Assembly: GCA_964563165.1 (NCBI GenBank)
Contig: CAZLWA010000051.1
Coordinates: 9,780-73,779, forward strand
DNA from: CAZLWA01 sp964563165
GTDB lineage: Bacteria > CLD3 > SB21
Length of the DNA stretch: 64,000 bases
Direction: 5' to 3'
Shown: in pieces, positions 16,201 through 26,004 of the stretch
How positions within the stretch are numbered: the stretch's first letter is position 1
Layout of the letters: every line of letters starts with the position of its first letter
The notes under the pieces: generated by a model
The model's input: the letters and a program-made list of their open reading frames with translations, nothing else
Told to the model about the DNA's origin: nothing
Database searches by the model: none
Made by a program: the position numbers and the translations under genes

Positions 16201-17749
16201 AACGAAACTTGGCCTCGCTTTGAATAACCATTTCCTGAGCGTGCTTGCGTTCCGTAATATCACGTGCCATCGACTGCAGTTCAACGACTTCATTATCCTT
16301 AATGACAATTTGAACGTTTTGCCCGATCCATATTTCCTTTCCTTCGCGGCTAATCGACGGGAACTCAAAATACGTGTTTGGAATCTTTTCTTTGACCTGA
16401 GATGAATATAGATCGATCGCCACTGCCCGGTAATCTTTTTTCATGAATCTCAGGAAATGCGTCCCAATTATTTCCTCCTGGGTATATCCTGTTACGCGCA
16501 ACGTAACGGAATTGGCATACGTAAAGAATCCTTTGGGATCTATTCGATAAATAATGTCGGTGGCCGTTTCCACAAGCTGTTTATACCGCGTCTCACTCTG
16601 CCGCAATGTTTCTTCCGCGATCTTACGCTCGGTGATGTCGCGGTAATTGAGCACCACAGCCTGGACGCTGGGTACGTTCAGCAGGTTACCGGCGACAGCT
16701 TCGATCCAACACCAGGCTCCGTTTTTGTGGCGATACCGGTATTGTTCGGTCACGACAGTATGCGGAACTTCAATCAGGTTTTTCAGGAAAAGAATCGTAC
16801 GTTCCAAATCGCCGGGATGCATAAAATCAAAATGATTACGTCCGACCAATTCATAACTTTCGTATCCCAGGATCTTAGTTGCTGCCGGACTCGTGTAAAG
16901 AAAGATCCCTTCCGGGCTCATGAGGGAAACGGCTTCCTGGCTGTTTTCAATCAGTGCGCGAAAACGCTCCTCACTTTCATGCAGCTGCAATTCTTTTGCT
17001 TTTCGATCCGTAATGTCCCGAATAAACTCGGCAAAATGGAGCGGCACTCCGTCAACCGCTTTTACGACGGAGCAACTCAAACTCACCCAGACAATTCTTT
17101 TATCCTTACGCACCAGTCGTTTTTCATAGTCATACGATGGGATCTCTCCGCGGATCACCCGCTGAAGCTCTTTCCAATGAATTTCATAATCGTCCGTATG
17201 CGTAACATCCCTTTCGCTCTTGGCCAGGAGTTCGGATTCTGAATACCCAAGAAATTTGCAGAGCGTGCGGGGGACATTGATCCAGCGTCCTTCCAGCGAT
17301 ACATACACCGGCATGAGCGATGAGAAAGCATCCATGCGGATGATCTGTGTGTCGCTCACGCGCGGCGGCACGGACGCAAGGGTCCGGGATAAATTCTCCA
17401 GCGAAGTGCGGCGCCATACGCGCACGATCCAAACCGACCCGGATATCGTCGCCATCCATACCAGAAGGCTGAAGAAATTCTGCGGGGTGTAATAAAACAA
17501 CCGATGAGGCTCCGACAATGTCAACGCGCTGTAGGTCATGGTTATAGCCGCATTGATCAGGCTCATGCGCACGCTGTCGTTGAAAGCGGAATAAATGACG
17601 GCGGTCAGCAGGAGCGCCGGGAGGCCCGGCGGATTAAATCCGGCAAGCGAAAACAGTTCCAGTAATACAATCCATCCGGCCGTCATAAAAAATCCGCGAA
17701 ATTCTTTATCGGCTATTTTTCTTGAAAATTTATTTTTTCGTTTCAGCAT
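13220..17749 (-). CDS. Hybrid sensor histidine kinase with eight PAS domains and a receiver
   Basis: A 1509-residue sensor. The N-terminus (about 20-120) has membrane helices. From about 150 to 1130 there are eight successive PAS/PAC units, each ending in an ITERK-like PAC motif (DITDRK, DITERK, DITERK, DITERI, DITVRR, NVTEKK, DITERN, DISERK). The kinase core has the phospho-acceptor His in AGGVAHDMNN (about 1150), an N-box NLCVNARDAM and G-boxes DTGCGM and GQGTGLGLAV. A C-terminal receiver follows, with DD in IVDDEE and the phospho-acceptor Asp in LVLIDIQMPGMDG (about 1442). No output regulator is adjacent, so it is an orphan phosphorelay component; the signal is unknown. Confidence 0.95.
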   Translation of the reverse strand: MLKRKNKFSRKIADKEFRGFFMTAGWIVLLELFSLAGFNPPGLPALLLTAVIYSAFNDSVRMSLINAAITMTYSALTLSEPHRLFYYTPQNFFSLLVWMATISGSVWIVRVWRRTSLENLSRTLASVPPRVSDTQIIRMDAFSSLMPVYVSLEGRWINVPRTLCKFLGYSESELLAKSERDVTHTDDYEIHWKELQRVIRGEIPSYDYEKRLVRKDKRIVWVSLSCSVVKAVDGVPLHFAEFIRDITDRKAKELQLHESEERFRALIENSQEAVSLMSPEGIFLYTSPAATKILGYESYELVGRNHFDFMHPGDLERTILFLKNLIEVPHTVVTEQYRYRHKNGAWCWIEAVAGNLLNVPSVQAVVLNYRDITERKIAEETLRQSETRYKQLVETATDIIYRIDPKGFFTYANSVTLRVTGYTQEEIIGTHFLRFMKKDYRAVAIDLYSSQVKEKIPNTYFEFPSISREGKEIWIGQNVQIVIKDNEVVELQSMARDITERKHAQEMVIQSEAKFRSLIQNSTDIITIVDSRGIVKYESPSIDKIFGVPSEQLIGINAFEYIHRDDLPSVMDAFNRVVHGELQKKPVVYRYRHKDGSWRHLESVATNLLHDPAIDGIVINSRDITERILDEENIKRTSSLLNATLESTADGILVVDNEGKWISFNQKFLQMWGVPDEVIASRDDGRALEFALSKLKNPDEFMRKVLELYGQPDKTSFDFIEFKDGRTFERFSQPQRIGEINLGRVWSFRDITVRRKAEENLKESQANLLAVMENTEDSIWSIDPEYKILTVNSTFRKLFSLAYGAALAPGMIITDYLPAETKTVWIDLYQRALRGEQFTIQQHFEFAGMAIDVDVSFNPIYSPSRDITGVSVFSRNVTEKKKTEDTLRENEERYIQMFEKNRAMKWFVDPETGQIVDANPAAAEFYGYSLEQLKSMNIFQINILPKHEVLGAMDRARAAKQNHFQFRHCLASGEIRDVEVHSGPVMVRGRKLLFSVIHDITERNLAEDALRRSEEKYRSIFENIAEGIYQSTEDGRFLTVSPSLIRMLGYQSAEEVMQLNLNSDVFADANIRAALNRQTRKNGVNLYAEVNWKKKDGSVFSILLNDRAVYDAQGKFQYYEVTVEDISERKKLEQHLFQAQKTESIGRIAGGVAHDMNNMLAVILPTAEMLKQFSHDSELVKKYAEVISNSTRRASEIVKQLLVFARQKPPKMASMKLNELIRETQKMLDHFIGKNIKIELHLETLPLIEADMTQLQQVLMNLCVNARDAMPKGGVLRIATRIVHLNEAACRFKENLSPGYHVEWRVSDTGCGMAQELISKIFEAFFSTKEVGQGTGLGLAVVKSIVLNHHGSIEVESLPDHGATFIIFLPIPQTQLEPILTDTMEDAPKGAGSILIVDDEEEILRVCTQLLSGLGYRVFSAGNGPDALTAYRAHPTDLVLIDIQMPGMDGRETLKQLRLINPMVKAMYLTGYASPEILKSIDRTREAEVIEKPFSTDELAKAIRKKLLS

Positions 17750-17936
17750 AGGATAACATCACCTGAAGTTTTGTAGAAACAACTTACAGGGCTATTTGAA
17801 CGCGCTCGGACGGTAAGAAAACTTAACAAAATAAGTCCAAGTTAACAACGACAAAACTCACATTTGCCCGCTTGCATTTCAATCGGGGAATGTGGATATT
17901 TTGATCCCATGTACCAAAACCAATGGAAAAAATAAC

Positions 17937-18419
17937 ATGCCGGAAATCGTTTGCCGCGTGATCGACTGCCATGTATTTTACAAGAAAAACTCCGAACCGG
18001 CGTACCTTTTAATGAAACGATCGGACGGCGTCCTTTATGCGGGTTCGTGGCGTATGGTGGGCGGAAAAATTGAGGCCGGTGAAAAAGCTTTTGAAGCCGG
18101 CTTGCGGGAATTAAAAGAGGAGACCGGACTGACTCCCGTTCGGTTTTGGTCCGTCCCGTATGTGAATAGTTTTTACGAAGCTTCGAAAGACCGCGTGAAC
18201 ATCATTCCGGTTTTTGCCGCCGAAGTGGATACCCGATCGGTGACGCTGTCCGCAGAACACGTTGAATACAGATGGGTTTCCTATGAAGAAGCCGGATCGC
18301 TGCTTCCATGGCCCGCGCAGATCGAAGGGCTTCGGATCGTTCATGAATTTATTGCGGCGTCCAAACCGGTCAGCACATTCACGGAAATAGACGTGAAGCC
18401 CTTCTCTTCAAAACCTTAG
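17937..18419 (+). CDS. Nudix hydrolase
   Basis: A 160-residue protein with a complete Nudix box G43-x5-E49-x7-REL-x-EE-x-GL (GGKIEAGEKAFEAGLREL then KEETGL). It hydrolyses a nucleoside diphosphate linked to another moiety; the closest look is that of dATP or dihydroneopterin-triphosphate-type pyrophosphohydrolases, but the substrate is not assignable. The start at 17937 (MPEIVCRVID) begins the conserved beta strand; a frame start 45 bp earlier adds a non-conserved leader. Confidence 0.88.
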   Translation: MPEIVCRVIDCHVFYKKNSEPAYLLMKRSDGVLYAGSWRMVGGKIEAGEKAFEAGLRELKEETGLTPVRFWSVPYVNSFYEASKDRVNIIPVFAAEVDTRSVTLSAEHVEYRWVSYEEAGSLLPWPAQIEGLRIVHEFIAASKPVSTFTEIDVKPFSSKP

Positions 18420-18545
18420 CATTTACTCATTGCCGGGCCTGAAGATTGTTGAATCTCAGGCGACAAACGGGAGACGGCAAATGCCGGCATTTCCAATGCT
18501 GACATTCGAGAAACACTTTCTGCAACCGTAGTTGCCTTTTGATGT

Positions 18546-18938
18546 CTATTGGAGCCGCGATTCCACCATAATGCACGAGTTGGCGAGATAATTAAAATTA
18601 TTTTCCTGAACAAATTTCATGACTTCCGGATTTTCCGAACCCGGCTGCATCCAGACGTTTTTTAAATTCAGGCGAAGACATTCTTCCAGGATTCTTCTTG
18701 TGACTTCGGGCGGGGTGACGAAATTAACGATCGCCGGTTTTTCGTGCAAATCCGAAAGACTTCCATAGGTTTTGTCCCCGTCAACTTCCCGCGCATTCGG
18801 ATTAACCGGAAAAATTTTGAAACCTTTTCGCTTTAAATCACGATATATAACATAACCGTATTTCGCGGGATGGTCGTTGGCGCCGACGACCGCGATCGTG
18901 ACACCCGGTTCGCGCAGGAGTTCAGCAATATCTTTCAT
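18546..18938 (-). CDS. CoA-binding domain protein (YccU-like)
   Basis: A 130-residue Rossmann-like CoA_binding protein: IAVVGANDHPAKYGYVIYRDL (phosphate-binding loop), FKIFPVNPNAREVDG, then VNFVTPPEVTRRILEEC and the terminal NVWMQPGSENPEV, NSCIMVES pattern of the YccU group. Members bind CoA but their role is unknown. The ATG at 18936-18938 is preferred; an upstream TTG at 18977 is possible. It is convergent with the Nudix gene. The 126-bp gap between them holds a palindrome around 18478-18491 without a T-run. Confidence 0.85.
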   Translation of the reverse strand: MKDIAELLREPGVTIAVVGANDHPAKYGYVIYRDLKRKGFKIFPVNPNAREVDGDKTYGSLSDLHEKPAIVNFVTPPEVTRRILEECLRLNLKNVWMQPGSENPEVMKFVQENNFNYLANSCIMVESRLQ

Positions 18939-19117
18939 GACATTTTTACAGTTATGGAACAGATTTTCCAAAGTCAATTTAGCAAATTACGGCTGAAAAC
19001 AAAAAAGAATTTGCAAATTTAAGTCAGCCGGTGCGGCTTATGGAAGCCGGATTATTAATCTATTAGACGGATGGATTAAGCTATAGAACAGGCAAACTTG
19101 TCTATGAAAGGTAATTT

Positions 19118-19606
19118 ATGAATCGAAGAAAATTTATAGCAGTCTCCGCTGCCGGAGCTGCAACATATCTTTTTATCCCCGCGGGAGTTTTTGTACAAAA
19201 AAAGGACAAGGGGCCGCCGATCCAGATGGAAATTGTGAAAGAATTTGTTGTTGCCGGACACGGCAATTTTGCGCGAACGCAGGAAATGCTGGCCGATAAA
19301 CCGGCTCTTTTAAACGCAACGTGGGATTGGGGCGGAGGAGATTATGAAACGGCGTTAGGCGGGGCCAGTCACGTTGGAAGTAAAGAAGTGGCCGAATTTT
19401 TAATTAAAAATGGCGCGCGTATGGATTTGTTCGCGGCGATTATGCTGGGGAAATTGGAGATTGTCCGTGAAATCACTTCGGCATTTCCCGAAGCCTTGAA
19501 TTCCAAGGGGCCTCATGGGCTCACTCTTGTTCACCACGCGAAAAAAGGCGGTAAGGAGGCTTTAGCCGTTCTTGATTATTTAAATACCAAAGGAATTAAA
19601 GGATAA
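19118..19606 (+). CDS. Ankyrin-repeat protein with Tat-like signal
   Basis: A 162-residue protein. The N-terminus MNRRKFIAVSAAGAATYLFIPAG has twin arginine followed by a hydrophobic stretch, consistent with a Tat export signal. The mature region has ankyrin-type helix pairs: GNFARTQEMLADKPALLN, then TALGGASHVGSKEVAEFLIKNGARMD, and KLEIVREITSAFPEALNSKGPHGLTLVHHAKKGGKEALAVLDYL. A periplasmic protein-binding role is likely. A factor-independent terminator follows directly. Confidence 0.78.
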   Translation: MNRRKFIAVSAAGAATYLFIPAGVFVQKKDKGPPIQMEIVKEFVVAGHGNFARTQEMLADKPALLNATWDWGGGDYETALGGASHVGSKEVAEFLIKNGARMDLFAAIMLGKLEIVREITSAFPEALNSKGPHGLTLVHHAKKGGKEALAVLDYLNTKGIKG

Positions 19607-19620
19607 AATACCGTTATCCG

Positions 19621-19652
19621 AAAAGGCAATCCGAAATTTCGAATTGCCTTTT
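19621..19652. terminator. Bidirectional intrinsic terminator
   Basis: A near-perfect 32-bp palindrome running AAAAGGCAAT...ATTGCCTTTT lies between two convergent genes. Each strand ends in a T-run after a GC-containing stem, so it can stop transcription from both the ankyrin gene and the opposite small secreted protein gene. Confidence 0.8.
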
Positions 19653-19671
19653 ACGCTTATTAACCGTCCAA

Positions 19672-20181
19672 TCATTTCATTTTTTCGTAAGACTCTCTAA
19701 AACGTAGTTGCCAGGTCTTACCGTCGTCATAGGATTTTTCGCTCACGCGCGTGAGGCGAAGGGTACCGTCCGGAATCCAGGCTTGACGCGATAAATATTT
19801 ATCTCCATTGATATCAAAGGTTTTAAATATATACCAATCATTATTAACCTTACGGCCTTCCCACACCTGGTGTAATCCATTGTCACTGACCCAAGTGTAC
19901 ATCCATCGGTTATTGGTCTTATCCCATGCGCGCAACGCCACGGCACGTAACGTTGTAACGGAATCAATGACCATACGCCAATTTTCCAAATAGGAGGCCG
20001 GATGAACGCTTCGGACAACTTGAAAATAAGTTGAAGCCGTGTCCACTTTACCGTTTACTGTTTTGTACCATGTACCTGTCCAGAAGTCGTAATATTTTGT
20101 TTCCGCGTTTTCTTCCAGCGGCTTAATATCCTGAGCAAAAAGGTTAGCGGAGAAACACAATATCAGGACTAATTTATTCAT
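19672..20181 (-). CDS. Small secreted protein, DUF1579-like
   Basis: 169 residues with a signal peptide (MNKLVLILCFSANLFAQ). The mature part has FWTGTWYKTVNGKVDTASTYF, WDKTNNRWMYTWVSDNGLHQVWEGRK and DGKTWQLRFRESYEKM, the lipocalin-like pattern of DUF1579-type proteins (a 'fraction of tightly packed beta strands with W-x-W'). Function unknown. It lies 23 bp downstream of the M16 peptidase gene on the same strand and is likely co-transcribed. Confidence 0.7.
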   Translation of the reverse strand: MNKLVLILCFSANLFAQDIKPLEENAETKYYDFWTGTWYKTVNGKVDTASTYFQVVRSVHPASYLENWRMVIDSVTTLRAVALRAWDKTNNRWMYTWVSDNGLHQVWEGRKVNNDWYIFKTFDINGDKYLSRQAWIPDGTLRLTRVSEKSYDDGKTWQLRFRESYEKMK

Positions 20182-20204
20182 ATTTTGAAAACCCTTTTCC
20201 CGCC

Positions 20205-22982
20205 TTACTGTTTCATCTTTTCCAAATTCGTATCGATACTGCCTGCGGCAACGATGTAGAGATTTTCTGCTTTGATATATTTCTGAATGGCATCATTCAC
20301 ATCTTTCGCGGTCATCGCGTTGATCTTGTCGGGATACTGATCGAGGAAATCCAAACTAAGATTTCTTTGCACAACGGATAATATTTGCGTGGCCATTCCG
20401 TTGGTCGTCGAAAGACCCACTTTGTAGGATCCGGTGATCGTCGACTTTTTCGCTTTTAATTCGTCTTCGGTCACGCCTTTTTCGAGCCACATCGCAATCT
20501 GTTTCTGAGTGGACGCCAACCCTTTCTTCAACAGATCCGGGCTGAACGTAGCGATGACCTGCCACGAACCGTCCGAATATTGATGCCCGTCAAAGAAGGA
20601 ATTGATACCGTAGGTCAACCCTTCGTTGTCCCGAACGGTGGACATCAATCGCGCGGAAAAATTACCGCCCAAAATGTAACTGCCGACGAACAATGGCAGG
20701 AAATCCTTCTCGTCACGCTGAATGCCGATACCCGTTCCTATTAACAAAGATACACTCGTTTTGTCTTTCATCGGGACCACGATCGGGCTTACGGATGCCG
20801 CAGCGGAAGAAATCTTTTTCGGCCGGGTGAATTGAACGCCGCCGCTCCACCCGTCAAAGTTCTTTCTAACCTGATTCTGTAATTCCTTGCTGTCCACATC
20901 TCCGACCGCAACCAGTATCATCGAAGCCGGCCCGTAATTCTTCTTGTAAAATTCTTTCAGATCGCCGGCCGTAACTTTCTCAATATCCGCGATCATCTGC
21001 TGGGTGGCGACTCCGTAATTCGGATGATCGGCAGGAAATATTTTTTCATACAGCGTTTCGAGGGCGCGCGTATCCGTACTTTCCAGGTTTTGCTTATAGG
21101 CAGCTAACTTGCGCTTTTTGACGTTGGCCAGCGCTTTCTCGTCGAACAACGGCATACGAAGTTCTTCCGCCAGAATATTGATGACCGTCGGGACGTCGGC
21201 TTTAAGGCAGCGGGCCGTGAAATTGACCGTTTCGTTGCCCGTTGTGAAATTCAGCCGTGCGCCTAATTTTTCCAATTCCCCGGCTATCGAAAATTTATCG
21301 CGTTTGGTGGTGCCCTGATCGAGCATGGCCACCGTCAGATCGGCAATGGCTTTATTGGCACCGGAAAAATAATTGCCCGCCATAAAACTGCCTCGTATGG
21401 TCACGACGTCTTTCACTCCCGTTTTCATCGATAACACGCGTACGCCGTTGATTTTCTGATCAACAATGTTTTTAGACATTTTGGTTTGTTCTCCGGCCGC
21501 GGCCACCAAATCCGGGATCTCTTCGCCGTCATTCAAAATTTCGCCATTAACCAAGTCGCCGTCCGATCGGAACGCGCGGGGATGGTTTGCGCTGTTCGGA
21601 ATGACGCCCATGCCCTTGTCGTCGGCATTTTTTGGAATGAAATACCCAACGGTCATCTGATCTTCAACCAGGTATTTTTTTGCGACGGCCTGAATGTCCG
21701 ACGCCGTCACCTTGTTGATCTCATCGATGAACGTCGTATAATACTTCCAATCGCCGACCGCAATCGCCTCATTGATTTGGGCGGCGATCGAGAACGATCC
21801 GTCCCTTCCAAACGCCTGCGCCGAACGAATTTGTGCTTTGGCGGCATCAATTTCCTTCTGCGTGACGCTGCTGTCTTGAATTTTCTTGTATTCGCTCAAA
21901 ATAATTTTTTCCACATCTTCGTGTTTCGTATTCGAGGTGAGGGTGGCGTAAGTGATAAACAGTCCCGCATCCTTGAACGGAATGTTCTGAATCTCGACGG
22001 CGGCCGCAAGACCCTTGTCTACCAGCGTTTTATAGAAACGGGAATTCTTGCCGGAACCCAAAATCTTGTCCAGGACGACGAACGCGTACTGCTGTTGGTC
22101 CAGACTCTTCAGGGCTTTGTGCGCGACGCCGACTATACCGTTCTCTCCCGTGCGTTTTACCATCACGCGGCGCGGTCCTTCCTGGACGGGCTCCTCGGTA
22201 TACATGGACGGAATAGGCCGCGGTGACTTGGGAATAGCGCCGTAATATTTATAGATCAGGTTCATCGCATTTTTTGTGTCGAAATCACCGATAAGGACGA
22301 TCGTTGCATTGTTCGGCCAATAAAAGGTGTCATAGAATTCCCGCAGGCGCGTAATGGGGACGTTTTCAATATCTGCCCGCCAGCCTATGGTCGAATGATG
22401 ATACGGATGCGCCTGATAGGCCGTTGCCCAGATATTCTTGTCCAGCGCTTCTTCGGGATCATTCTCGCCGCGCTCGAACTCGTTGCGGACCACGGTCATT
22501 TCGCTGTTCTTATCTTTTTCATCCAACAGTAAGTTCCTCATGCGGTCCGCTTCGATCTGGATTGCAAGTTCGAGATTTTCGCTGGGAATCATCTCAAAAT
22601 AATTCGTACGATCATTCCAGGTACTGGCGTTGATGATCGCGCCGACATTTTGAAGCGTGGAGGATATCTGGGTTCCCTTGGATTTATTAAAAGTCGGCGT
22701 ACCCTTGAACATCAAGTGTTCCAATAAATGCGTCGAGCCGGTATTGCCGATCGCCTCGTTGCGCGAGCCCACGCGGAATGTGACCATAAATGTCAGCACC
22801 GGCGCGGAATGATCTTCCAGCAGCAATACCTGCAGTTCGTTTTTCGTCATCGTATATTCTTTGATACCGCCGGACTCCTGCACGAATTTAAATTCCTTCG
22901 ACATATCCTGGGCCCGGACCGCGGCGCCGCCGATCACTATCAGCGCAAAAAGCCACGATGCTTTGATCGAGATCTTATTCAT
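20205..22982 (-). CDS. Secreted M16 family zinc metallopeptidase, two-module
   Basis: A 925-residue insulinase-family protein with signal peptide (MNKISIKASWLFALIVIGGAAVRAQ). The inverted zinc motif HxxEH is present as HLLEH near residue 88, with a distal acidic residue in RNEFERGENDPEEALD. Four M16 lobes (two tandem halves) are expected from the length; the C-terminal half lacks HxxEH, as is usual. GGAGTAGAAG precedes the start. It is divergent from a second M16 gene (from 23177). Paired M16 proteins often form heterodimers that degrade periplasmic peptides. Confidence 0.93.
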   Translation of the reverse strand: MNKISIKASWLFALIVIGGAAVRAQDMSKEFKFVQESGGIKEYTMTKNELQVLLLEDHSAPVLTFMVTFRVGSRNEAIGNTGSTHLLEHLMFKGTPTFNKSKGTQISSTLQNVGAIINASTWNDRTNYFEMIPSENLELAIQIEADRMRNLLLDEKDKNSEMTVVRNEFERGENDPEEALDKNIWATAYQAHPYHHSTIGWRADIENVPITRLREFYDTFYWPNNATIVLIGDFDTKNAMNLIYKYYGAIPKSPRPIPSMYTEEPVQEGPRRVMVKRTGENGIVGVAHKALKSLDQQQYAFVVLDKILGSGKNSRFYKTLVDKGLAAAVEIQNIPFKDAGLFITYATLTSNTKHEDVEKIILSEYKKIQDSSVTQKEIDAAKAQIRSAQAFGRDGSFSIAAQINEAIAVGDWKYYTTFIDEINKVTASDIQAVAKKYLVEDQMTVGYFIPKNADDKGMGVIPNSANHPRAFRSDGDLVNGEILNDGEEIPDLVAAAGEQTKMSKNIVDQKINGVRVLSMKTGVKDVVTIRGSFMAGNYFSGANKAIADLTVAMLDQGTTKRDKFSIAGELEKLGARLNFTTGNETVNFTARCLKADVPTVINILAEELRMPLFDEKALANVKKRKLAAYKQNLESTDTRALETLYEKIFPADHPNYGVATQQMIADIEKVTAGDLKEFYKKNYGPASMILVAVGDVDSKELQNQVRKNFDGWSGGVQFTRPKKISSAAASVSPIVVPMKDKTSVSLLIGTGIGIQRDEKDFLPLFVGSYILGGNFSARLMSTVRDNEGLTYGINSFFDGHQYSDGSWQVIATFSPDLLKKGLASTQKQIAMWLEKGVTEDELKAKKSTITGSYKVGLSTTNGMATQILSVVQRNLSLDFLDQYPDKINAMTAKDVNDAIQKYIKAENLYIVAAGSIDTNLEKMKQ

Positions 22983-23176
22983 ACTTCTACTCCTAATAAT
23001 GGTTATTAAATTAAATACAAAATGATGAAAGCGCGTAACGTAACCCTACGCAAAAAATCATGAAATGTTACCAAGATTTTATTGCAATTGCGAGTGGAAA
23101 ATACCTTGCAAATTCTGGATACAATGAATACTTTCTTTTCAAATCACCTAAACAACTTATGTTCAGGAGGATAGCC

Positions 23177-25922
23177 ATGAGAATTTTGACTTACATCTTC
23201 ATGTTGTCATTGGGCGCGATGGCTTTGAAAGCACAAAACAAAACGGAGAAAAATGGATTACGAAATTGACATTCCTTATCAAAAATTTATTTTGGATAAC
23301 GGCCTCACGCTGCTTGTTCACGAAGACCGTAAAGCGCCGATCGTCGCGGTCAACGTCTGGTATCACGTCGGTTCGAAAAACGAAAAACCCGGCAAGACCG
23401 GATTTGCGCATCTGTTCGAGCATTTAATGTTCAACGGCAGCGAAAATTACGACCACGATTATTTTCAAATGATGGAAAAGATCGGTGCAACCGATCTGAA
23501 CGGAACGACGAATGAAGACCGAACGAATTATTTTCAGAATATTCCGTCCACGGCGCTCGACATCGCGTTGTTCCTGGAATCGGACCGGATGGGGCATCTG
23601 ATCGGCGCGATCACGCAAGGTAAGCTCGATGAACAGCGCGGCGTCGTGCAAAATGAAAAACGGCAGGGCGAGAACCAGCCTTACGCCGTGGCGCGAGAGC
23701 TGATCACGAAAGCCACATATCCTTCCCATCATCCGTATTCGTGGACGGTTATCGGGTCCATGGAGGATCTGAATGCGGCTTCTGTCAACGATGTACATGA
23801 ATGGTTCAAAGGTTATTACGGCGCCGCAAACGCCACCGTGGTTGTTGCCGGGGACATCGACGCGAAGACCGCGTTGGAAAAAGTAAAAAAATATTTCGGG
23901 GACATACCTTCCGGCCCGCCGATCGCCCGCCACGATTCATGGATCGCCAAACGGACCGGCACGCAGCGGCAGGAAGTGCAGGACCGAGTTCCGCAAACAC
24001 GCATTTATAAAATCTGGAACACCCCTCCGTCCGGGTCGAGAGAGGACAATCAATTCGATCTAATATCCGCGTTGTTGTCGTCGGGAAAAAGCTCGCGCCT
24101 TTATAAGCGGCTGGTCTACCAGGATCAGATTGCCACCAGCGTCACGGCGTATCAAGCCTCGCGCGAGATCGGCAGTCAATTTCATATCGAAGCCACGGTG
24201 AAACCGGGCGAGGATGCCGGGAAAGTTGAAAAAGCGATCGATGAGGAATTGGCGAAATTTATCGCCGAAGGCCCGACAGAAAGAGAATTGGAGCGCGCGA
24301 AAACGGAATATCTGGCCGGTTTCGTCCGCGGTATCGAGCGCATCGGCGGATTCGGGGGCAAATCGGATATTCTTGCGATCAATCAGGTATTTAACGGCAG
24401 CGCGGATCATTACAAAACGACTTTAAAATTTACCCGGGAGGCCGCCGCGAAGGATATTCAGAGTGCGGCAAAAGAATGGTTGTCGGACGGCGTATATATT
24501 CTGACCGTTCGGCCGTTCGCGGATTTCAAGACGCAATCGTCCGATATCGACCGGAAAAAGATTCCGGATATGGGAACTACTCCGGACGTCAAGTTTCCTC
24601 AACTTCAAAAAGCGGCGCTGTCGAACGGATTGAAAATTATTTTGGCGGAACGGCATTCGATCCCGGTGGTCAATTTCAGTTTACTTGTGGATGCCGGATT
24701 TGCTTCGGATCAATTCGCCGCACCTGGAACGGCCAGTCTCGCGATGGGCATGATGGATGAAGGAACGAAAACGCGAAACGCGCTGCAGATCAGCGACGAA
24801 CTTGCCTCTCTGGGCGCGGAATTGTCTACCGGTTCGAATCTGGATCTGTCTACGGTGAGTTTGTCGGCGATGAAATCGAATTTGGATGCGTCGCTCGATA
24901 TTTATGCGGATGTGATCTTAAATCCCTCGTTTCCCGAAGAAGATTTTCAGCGTGTCAGGAAACAGCAGTTGGTCGGCATTCAGCAGGAAAAAGCGCGGCC
25001 GATCCAAATGGCCATGCGCGTATTTCCAAAATTCTTGTACGGTGAAAAACACGCGTACGGTAATCCGTTCAGCGGGTCGGGATTTGAAAGCACCGTGGCG
25101 AAACTTACGCGCGAAGATCTTCTTAAGTTTCATCAGACCTGGTTCAAATCAAACAACGCGACGCTCGTGGTCGTGGGAGATATTACGCTGAGTGAAGTGA
25201 CGCCGAAGTTGGAAAAATTATTCAAGAACTGGGGTAAGGGCGACGTGCCGAAGAAAAATATCGGTCAAGTGGAATTGGCGCAAAAACCGGTCGTCTATAT
25301 CATGGACCGCCCGGGATCGCTCCAATCCATCATCTTCGCGGGACATGTTGCCCCGCCGACGTCCAATCCCGATGAAATTGCCATTGAGACCATGAATAAT
25401 ATTCTCGGTGGAGATTTCACATCCCGCATCAACATGAATTTACGCGAAGACAAACACTGGTCGTACGGTGCCGGTTCGTTCTTACCGAACGCGCGCGGCC
25501 AGCGGCCTTTCATAGCGTATGGGCCGGTGCAATCGGATAAGACAAAAGAAGCGATGGTCGAGATGTCCAAAGAACTGAATGATTTTATTGGTACCCGGAC
25601 GGCCACGGGTGACGAATTCACTAAAACGCAGAGCAACCAGATCTTACAACTCCCCGGTTCCTGGGAAACGATGCGGTCCGTGGCAGGTTCGATCAATGAA
25701 ATGGTCGGTTACGGCCTTGCAGAAGATTATTATGCCACCTACGCCCAAAGAATAAAGAACCTGAAACTGGAGGACGTGATATCGGCGGCGAAGAAAGTTG
25801 TCCGGCCGAAGAACCTGACCTGGGTCATCGTCGGCGACCGGGCGAAGATCGAAGCCGGGATCAAAGAACTGAATTACGGCGAGATCCGGTATATCGACAC
25901 GGACGGGAATGTGATCAAGTAG
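23177..25922 (+). CDS. M16 family zinc metallopeptidase; signal peptide separated by a frameshift
   Basis: The main frame (23253-25922, 889 residues) starts MDYEIDIPYQKFILDNGLTL and holds HLFEH (about residue 53-57), the zinc site, plus two M16 halves. It has no signal peptide and no ribosome site. In another frame just upstream, 23177-23269 has AGGAGG 8 nt before ATG and encodes MRILTYIFMLSLGAMALKAQ followed by NKTEKNGLRN-stop, a typical export signal. Removing one A from the A5 run before 23253 joins them as ...KTEKMDYEIDIP. So this is a single secreted peptidase with a one-base indel (natural or sequencing). It is divergent from the other M16 gene. Confidence 0.85.
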
Positions 25923-25969
25923 TTTGTCGTATCGGGAGGAATGGATCTGTTGCCCAGTTGAAATTATGT

Positions 25970-26004
25970 TCCCTCTTGGATGAGATTTCAAGAGGGATCT
26001 TTTT
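25970..26004 (+). terminator. Intrinsic terminator after the M16 gene
   Basis: A 9-bp stem TCCCTCTTG / CAAGAGGGA with a 10-nt loop (25970-25997), followed by tcttttt. Placed about 50 bp after the stop codon of the M16 peptidase gene and before ligD. Confidence 0.88.

Noticed and set aside
16457..17242. 261-codon plus-strand open frame opposite the histidine kinase
   Set aside because: Antisense to PAS domains with clear motifs; no start signal.
21486..22226. 246-codon plus-strand open frame opposite the M16 gene
   Set aside because: Antisense shadow of a well-supported peptidase.
23253..23275. Programmed ribosomal frameshift in the M16 gene
   Set aside because: A5 alone is not a strong slippery site and no stimulatory structure is evident; a simple indel explains it better.
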